A stretch of DNA of 64,000 nt from Schoenoplectus triqueter. Lineage: Eukaryota; Streptophyta; Magnoliopsida; Poales; Cyperaceae. The notes under the pieces were generated by a model. It did no database searches and was not told where the DNA came from. It saw nothing but the letters and a program-made list of their open reading frames with translations. Position numbers and translations under genes: made by a program. Below, one piece after another: positions 1-13,060 of this stretch. The stretch covers positions 62,001 through 126,000 of the forward strand of contig CAXKVV010000114.1 of NCBI GenBank assembly GCA_964058805.1. Direction: 5' to 3'. The first letter of the stretch is position 1. Each line of letters opens with the position of its first letter.

Positions 1-441
1 AAAATCTACATACTGTTGGAAATAACTGTCATATAAAAGCACATTGCTGGGCCATACAAAACAAATATATCAACTAGCCTCTGTAACAACTCAAAATCTA
101 ACGAAAAGGAAACAAGATATAACAATGGTTATAATTCTGTTATTGATCGTAGGTTCAACAAAATTAGCATTATTCTCTCCACACTAATACAATGAACCAA
201 ATCCCTAGAAGTACTGAAAAAATAGCAAAATGTAGAATCAGGGAAAAATTTTCCTTTTGTAGTTCAAACACCCCTCCGATACCCTACCAATCAATAATAA
301 ACTACCATACCAACTGACAAAAGCTAACATAAAATGAGATAATAGAAAGAAAAAGATAATGAAGAACGAATTCCTTACTGGCATGTTAGAAATGCAACTT
401 ATACAAAAAATTGGAAGAAAAATCTAACTCATCTAGTATTT
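1..441. other. 3' flank of the GAE gene
   Basis: AT-rich DNA downstream of the minus-strand epimerase gene. It probably contains that gene's 3' untranslated region and polyadenylation region. No coding frame of note. Confidence 0.5.
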
Positions 442-1800
442 TCACTCAGTTGCAAGACTGCCATGGGCCTTCACCAGCCCCTTCTTACCAGGTGAATAGA
501 AATCCAAATACCACTTAACAAATCGTTTCAACCCAGTTTGAAGATCTATTACCGGCTTGTAACCTAATTCTCTCTCTGCAAGGCTAATGTTTGCATGTGT
601 GTAAGGAACATCTCCATTTCTTGGCATCTTCACCACCTTCCTTATTGCCTTAGCCTTCAAGAGTTTCTCTAGAATGTTAACAAGTTCTGAAACAGGAACA
701 GGTGTGGTGTTACCAAGGTTGTAAACTCTCAATGGGGCAGGCCCACGCTTCTTACCCCCAGACCCCGTACTCTTACCAGCTGTATCAAGAGCTGCAACAC
801 AACCTCTCACCACATCATCTATGTAAGTGAAATCACGCGCAACTGTATGTGTACCATGTCCTTCAAATACTGTAATTGGTTTTCCTTTCAATATATCCCT
901 TGTGAAGAAAAAGTATGCCATATCAGGTCGGCCCCACGGCCCATAAACAGTGAAAAACCGCAATCCTGTGATCGAAAGGCCATAGATATGGTTATAGACG
1001 TGTGTAATTTCCTCACCAGCCTTTTTGGTAGCCGCATAAAGTGAAGCTGGCCGGTCAGTGCGATCAGATTCTGAAAACGGCACCCGCGAGTTGAGACCAT
1101 ATACAGAGGATGAGGAGGCCCAGACAATAGCAGGTTGTGGATTTGCTGATTTCGCCGCTTCAAGGATTGTTACAAGACCAGCTACATTGGACCTGACATA
1201 TGATCCTGGGTTTTGCAAAGCATACCTCACACCAGCTTGTGCAGCCAAATGGGCCACGTGTGTAAATGAGACCACATCAAACAGTTTCTTCAACAATGCC
1301 GCATCATTTATGTCTCCTTCCACAACAAAGACTCCAGCTCTCTCGAGGAATGCTTGTCGGGCCCGCTTCAGAGACGGGTCATAGTAGTCATTGAAAGAAT
1401 CAAGGCCCAGCACACCGTCACCACGTCTCCGCAATGTGGCCGAGAGATGACTGCCAACAAAACCCGCGGCACCAGTTATCAGAACTGTTAACCCATTAGG
1501 TGATCTCCGGACCCGGCAAGAGGAACGAACCTTCTTCTCCCAAGCAGGGCCACCCCAGTTGGTGTTGCGGAGGGAGCGGCGCAGAGATGGGTTGTGCGCC
1601 GGGTCTCCTATTGATTGCGGTTTGGGAGAATTGGGGGTGAGAAGGAAGAATGCTAGGAAGAGCGAGAACACACAGAAAGACCAGAACACTAGCTTGGAAA
1701 AGGGGGAGTAAGGGCTGGCGTGGTGGGGCCACCTTGTCAGGAGGCGTGAGTTGTGGTGATGAAGCGGCTTCTCAGACTTCATGTGTGATATTTTGGGCAA
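442..1800 (-). CDS. GAE: UDP-glucuronate 4-epimerase (GAE family), single exon
   Basis: Intact 452-residue frame. The enzyme interconverts UDP-glucuronate and UDP-galacturonate, the activated sugar for pectin, in the Golgi lumen; family members are type II membrane proteins. Visible here: a short cytosolic N-terminus, one hydrophobic membrane segment at about residues 36-55, then the plant GAE stem ending in WGGPAWEKKVRSS. The NAD-binding glycine loop TGAAGFVG is at 109-116. The short-chain dehydrogenase catalytic set follows, with the SSSVYG serine region at about 230-235 and Y255-A-A-T-K259. The blocks GLRFFTVYGPWGRPDMAYF and ARDFTYIDD are also intact. The length fits the family (about 430-460) and the lack of introns is usual for it. 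I took the first ATG; a second ATG at codon 7 (MKSEKP) is an equally possible start. Which of the several GAE paralogues this is cannot be decided here. Confidence 0.96.
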   Translation of the reverse strand: MPKISHMKSEKPLHHHNSRLLTRWPHHASPYSPFSKLVFWSFCVFSLFLAFFLLTPNSPKPQSIGDPAHNPSLRRSLRNTNWGGPAWEKKVRSSCRVRRSPNGLTVLITGAAGFVGSHLSATLRRRGDGVLGLDSFNDYYDPSLKRARQAFLERAGVFVVEGDINDAALLKKLFDVVSFTHVAHLAAQAGVRYALQNPGSYVRSNVAGLVTILEAAKSANPQPAIVWASSSSVYGLNSRVPFSESDRTDRPASLYAATKKAGEEITHVYNHIYGLSITGLRFFTVYGPWGRPDMAYFFFTRDILKGKPITVFEGHGTHTVARDFTYIDDVVRGCVAALDTAGKSTGSGGKKRGPAPLRVYNLGNTTPVPVSELVNILEKLLKAKAIRKVVKMPRNGDVPYTHANISLAERELGYKPVIDLQTGLKRFVKWYLDFYSPGKKGLVKAHGSLATE

Positions 1801-2300
1801 GTCCGCTTCTGTTTCTCTCTATCCCTCTAATAGATTCGAGGAAGAAGAAGGGGGTAACAGTGGAGCTTCGGTTGGTTTCTACTTCTTCTTCCTTCTTTCT
1901 TGGTTGATTTCAGTTTGTGGAGTGATCGAATGTGGTCGTACTAGTACCTATCACAAGAACGGATCTTGCCAGGTTAATAACTTTGATTTCTTGGGGGGGG
2001 TTTTTAAAAAGAAAAAAATTGGTACCTTGGTTTTTTTATGAGGGGGTCGCTTGGGGTGAGAGGCAAGCTAGCTAGAGGGAGGAGCAATTAGGTTCTAGAA
2101 TAGAGCGAGAGGGAAAGAATGACTGGGAATGGGAATGGGATTCTTCCTTGGAAGCATTTCAGAGGGTTTCTTTGAAAATTCAAGGATAGAGAGTCGGGGA
2201 AGGGAAGAGTGAGAGAGAGGAAGCGACTTAGCGAGCGAAGTCAATTGATTGGAGCCGTACGGTTAATTAATTTATAATTTTTAGTTTTTGACATTTAATC
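1801..2300 (-). promoter_or_regulatory. 5' leader and proximal promoter region of the GAE gene
   Basis: About 500 bases upstream of the epimerase start. They are clearly less AT-rich than the DNA beyond and contain purine-rich stretches on the plus strand (GA-type at about 2085-2225), hence pyrimidine-rich on the coding strand, as in many plant 5' leaders. No TATA box or start site was assigned with certainty. The abrupt drop to AT-rich sequence near 2260 suggests the leader or core promoter ends there. Confidence 0.35.
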
Positions 2301-2385
2301 TTAGGCGATAAAACGGTGAAATTCAGGAGGTTTTGTTTTGTTAAATTTGAGGGATTTTAGAATTGGGTGTGGGATCAGTTAGTTT

Positions 2386-2712
2386 AATAATTTTGACAAT
2401 GAATTTTTAAATAAGTATAAAAAATAAATTAAAAATAAAAAAAATATTATAGATATATTATTCTATTTATAGATTGATATTGATTTAAATTTTATATAAT
2501 TTTATTATCATTTGATATTCTATTAAGAACTATCAAAATTTTATATGATTTGCAACAGTTATAATTTGACGTCCTTTGATAGATTATCAAATGACAAAAA
2601 AAAATATAAAGTTTAAATCACGCTCAATCTATAAGTAGAAAAATATATTTATATAATTTTTTATTTTAAATTTGTTTTATATTTATTTAAAAACTTATTG
2701 TAAGATAACCAT
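2386..2712. mobile_element. AT-rich foldback MITE-like element
   Basis: An imperfect inverted repeat. The left arm at about 2391-2522 (around TTTTTAAATAAGTATAAA and TTTATAGATTGATATTGATT) is matched in reverse complement by about 2572-2706 (AATCACGCTCAATCTATAAG and TTTATTTAAAAACTTATTGT). The loop is about 50 bases. Size and structure fit a non-autonomous foldback DNA element. Target duplications were not clear, so no superfamily is given. Confidence 0.55.
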
Positions 2713-5700
2713 TGTGAAGTTGTCATCCCTTTAGAATTAACGAGTTATTATGATTGATGTTCGTGATATGAGTAGGATTTAATCCGTTGCTTGCATCTGG
2801 CGTGCATTTAATGCAAGCTCCGGTTTAGACAGGTGCCCCACGTGTGGATCTGTTGGGTTGGCTTAGTAACTAAGCACACCAGTCAAAAATGATATTGGGT
2901 CTAGTATATTATAATTTTACTTAATAAAATTTTCGTCGAAAGAGGATTCGATTTTTTTATTATAAGCATTATAAATTCTTCACTCGCACGTTTTTTGAAA
3001 CAAAATCGCAACTTAAGTTGTCATTAATTTAATTTTTAATCTTTGCTATAAAAAAATATGCTACCATTATTAAGTCGCGATATTGACCGCTGAATATATA
3101 TTATACAAATTACGAGAGTAAAAGCAAAATTGACCAAATATAACATGGAGTTTTAGTATATGAGATACAAAATTAATAAAAAAAACTCTCTTTTTTAAGA
3201 AGTGTGACAGTGACTCAAAATACAATATATTTAGATTTTTGTTATGTTATTTTTCTATTAGTATATATACAAACTTATAACGAAAAAGTAAGATATTCAC
3301 TATAGTAAATTTCAAGAATATCATTTCTGTGATTTTATAGATTTGGCAATAATGTTATTTAATAATTTCAACATGATATAAATGAATTAATAATTCAAGT
3401 GGTAGCTAATTAGAATAATTTCTAAAAGATCATACTATGAAAAAAATCTTTCTTTTTTTAAGTAAAGAAAGGAATTTAATATGCTGAAATTTTAGATATC
3501 TATAAAAAAAATCATTTGAATTTCGAACCTGCAAATCTTCATATGAACATTACTTTGACACAAATTAAAATATAAAAGACTAGACTCTTGTCTTTTGATA
3601 AAAATGAGATCAACATGAGTTTTTTTTTTTGTATTTAGTACTACCGTATTTGAACTGTTTTTGTCTTTATCAAACCAGTGACTCAAAATTTGAATATAAG
3701 AAGGTCAAGGATTATTTGGTGATAAAAAAGTAATAATCCATAATATTTTTGTCTTTTATCAAACCAATAACTCAGAAAATCAAAATTATGTTGATAAAAA
3801 AAAGAATTTCCCTAAAAAACATACAAGAGAAACATTATCACAAAATTCGTATTAAAAAGAAGAAAAATATGTTAAATACCATGTGAACGCAGTGATGTTT
3901 GCTTACAAGTGAACCCAAAAGTCAAAATTAAACGGAGTTAACTATATTCCTAGTGCATCATGTATTTATGTTTTCCTCGATGAATTTCTTTTTTCTCTTT
4001 TCGTTCGTTGATAAATAATAACTAATAACCGATACCTGACTTCATGATAAAAAAAAAGTAATATTGTTAAGAGGTGAAGACAGACTATTACTCGATTACA
4101 TACTTAATTTGTTAAAGCAGTGTTGCTGTTACACTGTAGCATTTATTGCTCGGATCCACATTGATGAATTACGCGTGATCACAAAATTATACCCGGAAAA
4201 AATATTTAATTCATATTGAGTTTTGAAAAAAAATTGTCCAAAGATATTAAATAATAGATTTTTCCGAATAAAATAAAGACACCGTCGATGTTGGTTGAGG
4301 AGGCTGAGTTCAAAGTAAGAAAAACACATAAATTGTGCTAAAATACTAGCGTTAGTATGTCAAAAGATATGTTAATGGAATCAAACTTTTTAATTTCCGT
4401 ATATAAACATCAATATAGGTATTTCAGTAAAAAATTTAGAAAACCCACCTGGATTGCTGCCCATCTATATATTTTTTTTTAAAAAAAATATTTTTATACG
4501 ATATTTAATTGATAACTCTAAAATAATGTAAAATGTTATTATTGTTTGTTAAATAAGGTCCTTTTAATAGTCCTTAAAAATAATAAAAAATGAATTATAT
4601 TGGTATTTTATTTCGATATAGATATTTCTTTTTGTTGAACTACTTACATGAATGTTTTCGACAATAAAATTCAAAAATTAACCCATTTATCAACCGATAT
4701 GCTATAATTAAATCAATATAACAAGAACAATATTTTGATTTTATACTTTGAGATATTTATATTGTCTGCAGATATTTTTATTTCATGTTTGGTTTATTTT
4801 TATCCTTCTATTTCTTACAACATTATAATTCCGTAAAAGAATATTTTATTTAAAATATTACCAGCTGGTTTACCATCTAACTTCATAAAAATATATATAT
4901 ATATATATATATAAGTGACAAACTTCACGTGTCCGAAGACATCAAGCGGATTGAAATATCGGTGCATGTACATCAAATTCAATTCAAGAAAGATATTAAA
5001 AGCACGAACGCAAGATAAGAAATGAACGAGTTGCATACTTGGGTCCCCCCGTAAACAAAGGAAGAAAGAAAAAGAAGAAATTGTGATACATGTTTTGAGA
5101 TGGCACCCATTATTAGTTCATGCTAATTTTAGACGTTTAATGATCCGCATACCATAATAATATAATATTATAGCAAATCAAATTTTCATTTTTACTAGGA
5201 GAAAAACAATGATTTTGATACTTTTGGAGTATCAACAACCCACTTTCATCAAATCCTGAAAATAATAAAAAAGTAAAAAGTAGTATAAATCAACCGTTTA
5301 AATCTCAAGATCAAATTTTAGTACTATGTCCGGCCTCAACAAATTATACGCGTCCATGCAGCAAACTTTATCAATGCGATTATTGGAATATTTTTGGAAA
5401 AAGATATGAAATACGTTTTTTTTTTCTTTTTTCACATCATTCTGATTGAAAAGAAAATAAAATTGGTTCTTTTGGATTACAGTTTTTTTCTTGATCTCTA
5501 AAGGCATGGACTGTGATATATGTAGTGACGATGTCAAAAATGAATATTCATAGATTCTGCATTCAGACTTTTGTAAGCACAAGCCATATCATGCAGAACT
5601 CATTCATCGAAATTATAAAAAAAATAACAAAAATAAATAGATAAATCCGAGTTCGCATTCTATGGAGATAATCGAAAAAGCAAAAAAAAATTCCAAGTAT

Positions 5701-6280
5701 TATGCTTAACATAGTTAATTAAGACAAAAATCCTCCAAATAGGAAGATTATATATACAAGTTCGAAATTTAGCACACATCACCGAAACAATTGAATTTGT
5801 TTATCACCATCTTATGCTTAAACTAAAATGATAAAAAGGTAAATCTGCATCCCATGAAAAGGCTAATATTAATCATTCTCCAAAGAATTGTTTATATTTA
5901 ACATCAAAGCTATTTATATAAAAAATGAACGAATATTTAGCTAATATTGAAAGCGTCCACAATTTTCCAGTGAATTATGAAATGTTCAAGTTAATGTTTT
6001 GGTAGATAAGTATTAATAAAAATCTTGATGTTTTTATATTCTTCAAATATATGGCATGTAAACAATTTAATTGATGAATACATTTTTTTTATTTTGAGAA
6101 GAATAAATTTATATGAGACGTAAATAAGAAGACTGATAAGAGATGTAATTATCACTTCCCTAACTTTAATTATAGAATTGATCATTTCACCACCGTCTAG
6201 AAGGCAAAGTGAGAAGAATAAATCAAATATCAAAGAAAAAGTAAAAGTTTTCCATAGTCTTCTTCCGAATAGACATCATT
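2713..6280. other. AT-rich intergenic DNA, no gene seen
   Basis: About 3.6 kb with only short chance frames. It holds an AT dinucleotide run at 4890-4913 and many A/T homopolymers. No frame has codon structure or motifs suggesting a real gene, and no RNA gene was recognised. Confidence 0.6.
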
Positions 6281-6800
6281 CTTAAGGGTCGGATCGAATT
6301 TCTCAAGAATCAGACCTAGCAAGGCTACGAGAGGGTCGGGTAAGAACTGAGTTTGATAAAGAATTATAAAAGGCCGGGTTTAAACGACTTAATTTTTAAG
6401 GGATGAATCCGGCCGTTGAGAAATCAGGTTCTTACCAAACTCTTCAGACTTTAAGGGTCGAATAAGAATTGGGTAAGAGCCGGATAAGATCAGCGGGTAA
6501 GGACCTAATTTTTTTTTTGCCGATTATATATTTTTTAATATTAATTTGTATTTGTATAGTAATATTAAATTATATTTTTCTATTTTTTTATTTTTATTTT
6601 TTAATTTTGTAAGTATAATTAATATATAATATAACATATTAAAAAAATGACCTGAGAAGGGCTGGGTAAGAGCCGGAAAGGACCGGATTAGACGGGTCTG
6701 CTTTTTAAAAATTGAGCCTGATAAGACTTCTGAGTGCCGGATAAAAATCAAATTTTTTAAAGAGCCGGTCAGATCAGATTTAAGGTCGAGCTCTTATGAA
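6281..6800. mobile_element. AGGGTCGG-type non-autonomous element, copy 1
   Basis: Starts with CTTAAGGGTCGGATCG and contains repeated GGGTCGGGTAAG/GGATAAG motifs, an AT-rich core (TTTTTTAATATTAATTTGTA at about 6531) and a terminal GCCGGTCAGATC section. A diverged copy in the same orientation is at about 41986-42430, sharing both the ACGAGAGGGTCG block and the AT core. Two dispersed copies in one window indicate a repeat family, probably a hAT-like MITE; the superfamily is inference. Confidence 0.6.
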
Positions 6801-7290
6801 CTATTACTACTTCCGGAAAAAAAAGGATTAGTACTTTTTTCTTTCTTTTTTTTTTTTGCAACAGGATTAGTACATTAGTTCTTTTCTAGGCTAAAAGTTG
6901 GCCGACCTTTTGCAAACTGCAATTTGGGAAAACCAAAATATATTCAAGTACTAATTATACAAATAAGAAAATTCCATCTTTTCGCAAGGAAAATAGGAAC
7001 AGAACCTACGTATGATGTACTCTTTATTCATTTACCAAAAGCAGCAAAAATGAAATCATCCATTTTACAAAGAAACTCAATCTTCTAATATTTTTCTTTT
7101 CCTTTTTTTTTTTGGGGATTAAATTGGACGTAGCTAATGGAACCTATCAAGCATCAGCTAAGAAAATTAGACAACTCAAATCTAGCTAGGAACTCATCAT
7201 ATATAGGTCTATTATATTTCCAGAAATAGATAGGCTAGATTTCTAGAATAAATCCACGCGTCACAATTTCAATTTGCAGATTTATATTCG
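6801..7290. other. intergenic DNA
   Basis: AT-rich with homopolymer runs of T and A near 6845 and 7100. No coding or RNA gene seen. Confidence 0.5.
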
Positions 7291-7690
7291 AAAAGGGTTA
7301 GGACCGGTGTTAATTTTTGACCCGATCCGATCCGATCCGATCCGACATGACCCGAACATAAATGGATCAGATATGAATTTAATTTTTTTGATCTGAATCG
7401 AGTCGGTTCGGGTTCGGGTCGGTTCGAGTTCGGGTCAACCCGACCCGATTAATTATATTTTTTAAAGTAATTTTATGATTTAGTACTAATTAAAGTTTAA
7501 ATATATACTAATTAAGATTAATTATAAATTAATTAATATTTTATTGCTTAAAATTATATAAAAATAATTAATAAATATTTTTTTTGTTTTACACGGGTCG
7601 GGTCGGGTCGGATATGAGTCAAGATTTTTTGACCCAAATTTAATCAGATTGGGTCAAAAAAATAATAAAATAATATGACGACCCATAGTT
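7291..7690. mobile_element. CCGATCCGA/TCGGGTCGGG low-complexity repeat element
   Basis: A CCGATCCGATCCGATCCGA tract near 7321-7345 and its opposite-strand counterpart TCGGTTCGGGTTCGGGTCGG at 7401-7435, then CGGGTCGGGTCGGGTCGG at 7595-7612, flank an AT-rich core. Inverted arms made of short CCGA/TCGG repeats are typical of decayed plant MITEs. Related tracts occur at about 12810-12960. Boundaries are not exact. Confidence 0.4.
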
Positions 7691-7787
7691 AGGTATCATT
7701 TTCTAGCCAAGAGATGCTCGCATTATTCAGGGATAAAATGGCGGAGATTCGGATATCCGCCCACATCGTTTAAGAATTGAGAGCCTT

Positions 7788-8412
7788 AAGGGTGTGTTAA
7801 TGAATGTTCGAAATCCGAATAATCAAAATCTGAAAATCCAATCCAAATTAGTAATGGATTTATATGGATCTAAATTTTTTTTGATAATTTATTGAATTCA
7901 CATATAAATCATAAAAAAATCATTTTATTTTCTAAATTCGCATTTAGATCTCGTATGATCCAAATCCGAGTCTATTATGAATTCATTAAATAAAATCATT
8001 TAAGTTTTTAATAGCAAAAAGTATTTAAATGGTAATATCTTTTCTATAGCAAACTTTATAATATTAATTATAATAATTAGATTAGTGATTAGTTTCAATA
8101 AAAAATAGATTATATTATTTTTTAAATCATGTAAGTTAGATAATTTAGTAATTTGGTATTAAGTTATTGTTTGTAATATAAATCGTATACACTTTATTAA
8201 TGTCTATGTATTTTATTATTTTAACATTTGAATATAAAATCCGAACATGATTCGTACCTGATCCACTATCCGCTATGGAAATGGATATAGGTTCACATTT
8301 TATTCATTAAGTTTTAATTGAATACGAATTTACATATAAATTTTATATTTTTTTATTGGATTCACATTCGAATCATAAAAGATTGAATCTAATTCAATCC
8401 ACTCACACCCTA
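7788..8412. mobile_element. possible non-autonomous element with GGGTGTG ends
   Basis: Left end AGGGTGTGTTAATGAATG and right end CCACTCACACCCT are inverse complements over about 8-10 bases. The interior carries repeated GGATTT/AAATCC and GATCCAAATCCG-type motifs. Target duplication is not clear. Boundaries are tentative. Confidence 0.35.
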
Positions 8413-9420
8413 TATTATCATTCACAGTTTCACAATCAGACCATGTGATGTTCGGTTGGAAGAGGAAAATTTTAGGTTAAATTCTCTTGCCTGGAAAACA
8501 GAATCAGTATTTTGTCATTGCTTCAATTTTTTTATTGTACTTAGCACCACATGGATGAACAAATTTAATGACGCCAGTGCCAGTCAATGGTTCTCTAGTG
8601 AAAAAACTTAATATAATTTGTTGACATGTTAGAATATTAACATGATGAAGGATTTATGCACACAAAATTATGAGCTAATAACTGTGGATGCGCTGGTAAA
8701 TTCTTGTATAAGACGTCATTGGTAAGTGCTTACTTTACCTATAATTCTTCCTTCCATTTTGGAATATTATTACCTATCAGATGCCAAATTAAGAAGCGAA
8801 TTTATAGTCCATCTCAGAATACATTTTTTAAGGTATAATGAATACTTTTTTTAAATGAAAGTGTGTAACAGCATTAACATTTGTTTATTTTGATTTGAAG
8901 TTACAATGGTTGTTGAAAAATGTTACACATTTTAAATAAATTTTGTAATATTTTTATATCCATTATTAAAGTTCCAGTTCCATTATTCAAACTTTGAAAA
9001 ATGCAAATGTTTTTTATTTATTTTCATTTTAGTAAAGAGCATTGTTTTCAGCTATAAAGCCTGTTTCATTTAACGAGAAAAATGCTTTTTCTATTTATTT
9101 TTCTTTAAAAAAAAACATAAAGTCAATATCAGAAAGTAGATGTGAATTTGAGAGAAATTGCAATATTACTAAATATACAATATTTCGTAGATGCTTTCCT
9201 AAATAAAAGCAAAAAAAATTCAAAATCAGATAGTAGCACTAAAGATTCATCTATCATAAACTCAGATATATATTACTTTTTACATATTTTTCTCAGAATT
9301 TGAAACTACACCACTTTTTAAAGAGAGGAGATCATTTTGTAATACGGATGGTTTGAGTTATGTGCACTTGGTGCGGAGGTGGAGAGAGAGAGAGAATATA
9401 TAAAGCTCAAGATCATAGAA
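8413..9420. other. intergenic DNA, no gene seen
   Basis: AT-rich, no convincing coding frame. A GA run is at about 9380-9395. Confidence 0.5.
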
Positions 9421-9995
9421 GTTAGTATCTTACGATTCAAGATACGAATCTTACGATATGATACGATTTAGAGGCTAATAGATACGAATCTTACGATACG
9501 ATACAATTTCGAGACCAATAAATATAAATCTGCACTTTTGTCTATGGAGAGGGGATTTGCACGAATCCTTAGCGAATTGCTAACAAATCCTGACCAAAAA
9601 ATAAGTGACTCAAAAAACATTGAATAAAATTATAAAATTATTTTTTTTCTAATGTATTAAATAAATATGTATATTAAATTTCTATTTGGTATTTCATTCT
9701 AAAAATATATATTGAATTTATATGTGGTTGATTGGAAGAAAATATTTTTTTGTTAGTACTTATGTTATTTGGATTGTCATAGAATTATAATAAAAGTAGT
9801 GTTCATATCACATAGCATGTATGTTGTGCTAGTGTTCTATATAAATGTGATAAAATATTATATTATAATGATTCTCAAACAGAAAAAATACAATATGTGT
9901 CTAATTAGTTGTTTTAACTCAAATTTAGTTTATCTTAATAATACGATACGATATAAAATATAACGACTCACGATACAAAATACGATTCAACATCT
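9421..9995. mobile_element. GATACGA-motif repeat element
   Basis: ATACGAATCTTACGATA and related motifs recur at 9441-9510. The group TACGATACGATATAAAATA, with CACGATACAAAATACGATTC, recurs at 9938-9985 around an AT-rich middle. This looks like a decayed non-autonomous repeat; ends are approximate and no target duplication was found. Confidence 0.35.
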
Positions 9996-10842
9996 ATACT
10001 CAAGACCATGGCAGCACCTCACCTCTGAATTCTGATTCTTTTCTTTTGCTTTTTTTAAGTATAGAGGGAGCCAGCTCAGGCTTTTTTGGTGGGGGTACTT
10101 TCGTTATAAATTAGATGATTGTGGGCTGCGTTGCCTGCATACATTTGCTAATTGCACATGAGACATGACGCTGATTCTTGAAAGATCCTCTGTGGCACCA
10201 GAAACTTTGTGCCAATTGTAAATGGTATTTGCATGTTTGAGTGAAGTTTGAATTTATTTTACTGGGAATAGTTCAATAAGATTTAATTACATGTTCTGTT
10301 CATAACTAAAAAGCACATAAAGTAAAAGTTATAGATAATTGTCAAATCGACGTTCTTCAACACATAAACAAAGTTTTTTTTTTTGCAAAATGTAATTATT
10401 TTGGACGTTAGGACAAATAAATAAAGCAAATAGAGTTAATAATGAGTATCGTGTTAAACTAATTTTAATTCTTAATAATGTGTCCTATTCCAATACTTCA
10501 AAAAATATTTCTTCTTAATTTTCAAGATAATAATGAAAAAAATGAAAAAAAAAAACATAAGTTTCCTCATGAAAACAGGGGTGGATTCAGGGGCTGTCCC
10601 TCCTAATTTTTCAAAAACGTCCGAAAATCATATATAATTTCGTAAAAAAAATCAAAAATTTATATATTTGATCCATTCTAATATTTTTTCCTCTGTAGTA
10701 AATATCTGACACCTCCAATCTTAGCATCATCCAATCTAAAATTCTGACTATACCATGTCTGAAAATAACAAAACCTCTTATTTGTTAACATAAGCTTCCA
10801 CTCTTTAAAAAATGGATTACTTAAACTCTCATCTTTAATCAA

Positions 10843-10875
<33 letters not shown>

Positions 10876-11077
10876 CATAAGTTTCCACCCTCTAAATACT
10901 CTAGAGTCACTACAGAAACTTCCATGCATCCGATGCACCAAAAAATCAAGACACCATACACCATGACGTGATGACTTATGAAAGGAAGCAAATAGAATCT
11001 GAAATGGTTACACCTTTGTGGTCTTTTATGTTCTTTCGTTTTTTTTTTCTTTTTATTTTTATTTCAATCAGCTTAGT
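9996..11077. other. intergenic DNA with an AAT microsatellite
   Basis: No gene seen. An (AAT)n run lies at 10843-10874. A short GTGGATTCAGGGGCTGTCCC stretch at about 10581 resembles the GGATGCAGG motif at the end of the 51.67-kb element. Confidence 0.5.
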
Positions 11078-11086
11078 GCTTGAACT

Positions 11087-11984
11087 GGGCAATTTTATGT
11101 TTTGTCTTTCTTTCAAAAACTTTGAAACAAAATACCCTTTTCTCCAAATTGTTCAACAAAATGCCCTTGTGGATTCTATTTTTCATTTTTTTTCTCTTTC
11201 ATCTCCATTATTATACTTTGTTTATTTTTTTTCATTTAGTTTCTTTCATTTACACATACATTTTCATATAAAATAATTAACAATATGTCTTGTTTATTTT
11301 TTAATTTAGTCTTCTTCATTTATACACTCAAATTTTCATAAAAATCTTCATTTATGAAAATTTTAATGATATTATAAATTTATTAAAAATACATATAGTT
11401 TGAGTCATCCGAGCCTAATGCTATATGATGAGTGATAAAATAAAAATAAAAACTTATTTAACAAAATTTTTTAACATGTAATGATTTAATGTATATTCTT
11501 CTATTAACTTAATGATTTAATATATATTCCAAATATAATTTTTATATTTGTTATTATTTTGTAAGATTTATAAAGAAGAACATTTAATTTAACATTACTT
11601 TGTTATATTTAGAATAACGGTAATATTATTTATTTTGAAATATATTCAATAATCTAGGGATCATTTTAAAAATATATAATTAATGAATACAAACATACTC
11701 AAACATACTAGAATAAAAAAAAACACAAACTGTAATTATTTTTAAATACATAATATTTTTAAAAATTCCATGAATGTAAATTTATATCATATAATTTTTT
11801 TTACATATGAAAATGTATGTGTAAATGAAAGAAACTAAATGAAAAAAAATAAAGCATAGTAATGGAGATGAAAAAGAAAAAAAACAGAAAAATGAGGTAC
11901 ACAAGGGTATTTTGTTGAACAATTTAGAGAGGAGGGCATTTTGTTTTATTTTTTTTGAAAGAAAGGCAAAACATAAAATTGCCC
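11087..11984. mobile_element. Mutator-like non-autonomous element with long TIRs and 9-bp target duplication
   Basis: Both ends begin GGGCAATTTTATGTTTTG. The terminal inverted repeats run about 190 bases: 11087-11275 and, inverted, about 11797-11984. The element is flanked by the perfect 9-bp direct repeat GCTTGAACT at 11078-11086 and 11985-11993. A 9-bp target duplication with TIRs of this length is the hallmark of Mutator-like elements. The 520-base interior is AT-rich with no transposase, so it is non-autonomous. The two TIRs have visibly diverged, so the insertion is not recent. Confidence 0.85.
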
Positions 11985-11993
11985 GCTTGAACT

Positions 11994-12600
11994 GGTAATA
12001 ATTAGCTAAATACACTAAAAAAACACTGACGTGATAGTCTAATATTTTGTCAAAATATAAATTATGTCGATATATACATACATGTTAGCAACTTTCGGCA
12101 TACAACTATTGCATTAGTTATAACTAAACTGATAAGTGATAAATGAGTTGTATAAAATTTGAGCCTGAAGTAATAAATGCAATTAAACTCAAATTGCGTG
12201 AAATTCAAAACCATGAACTGATCAAATAAAATTAAGAACCATTCATTAAATTTTGAGTTACGCCCTATTGTTAACAAAATATGACCCTTTTTCAACTATA
12301 TATATACTGGCCTCACTAATTTTTAGAAACCAGCATCATATACCACTAGTTAATTTTTTGCACGAAAATTTTTCATATTCCAAAATAATTTTAACTCTCA
12401 ATTTTTTTATCAGCCAATTCCACTAAAATCCTCAACAAATATTAAATTCCAACAAAGGCAAATGTGATGTTTAATTTTCTCGACAATTAAAGTACATAGG
12501 TAGTTCTTTCTTTTAGCTTATGGAATAATGCCATAATGGTCACGTTCTGATAGCACTGGGAGAGAAATGGTGGTAAAGAAGCATAAAATTATGAGCGAAT
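11994..12600. other. intergenic DNA
   Basis: AT-rich, no coding frame or RNA gene recognised. Confidence 0.5.
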
Positions 12601-13060
12601 CACAATAGAGATAGGGATGGCAATTATATTCACATATTCCCAGGCCTGCTCATATCCATCTGCCCCACAGCCTTACCTAGTCGGCCTTGTGTTGTAACAA
12701 GACAGATAAGATCAGATTAAAACACAGATAAGATCAGGCAAAGGATTTGACATTTAAGTTAACCCGATTAGTCAATATAGATCATCTCTAACCTTCATTG
12801 TATGTAGAGGTGACGGAGTTCGACTCGATCCGAGAAATATGTCTGATATGTCCGGATCTGAATCCGATCCGATCTGATTTTTTAAAAAAATTAAATTGAT
12901 CTGATTCGATCCGAACCCGACCTGACCCGACCCGATCCGAACCCGACATGACCCGAAAAAAAATAACAGGTTAAAAAAATATCAATATTAAATGATTACA
13001 TCCATTATATCAAGCTAAAAGTGTTTATACGAATTATTTGTAACTATATCATACTAAAAT
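12601..13060. mobile_element. decayed CCGA/CCGATC-type repeat
   Basis: Begins near GATAGGGATGGCAATT (12613) and carries repeated AGATAAGATCAG units at about 12700-12740. A dense block of CCGATCCGA/ACCCGACC motifs lies at 12810-12960. Composition matches the 7.3-kb repeat. Boundaries uncertain. Confidence 0.35.

Noticed and set aside
888..1384. Frames overlapping the epimerase gene on both strands
   Set aside because: Shadows of the strongly conserved GAE coding frame.
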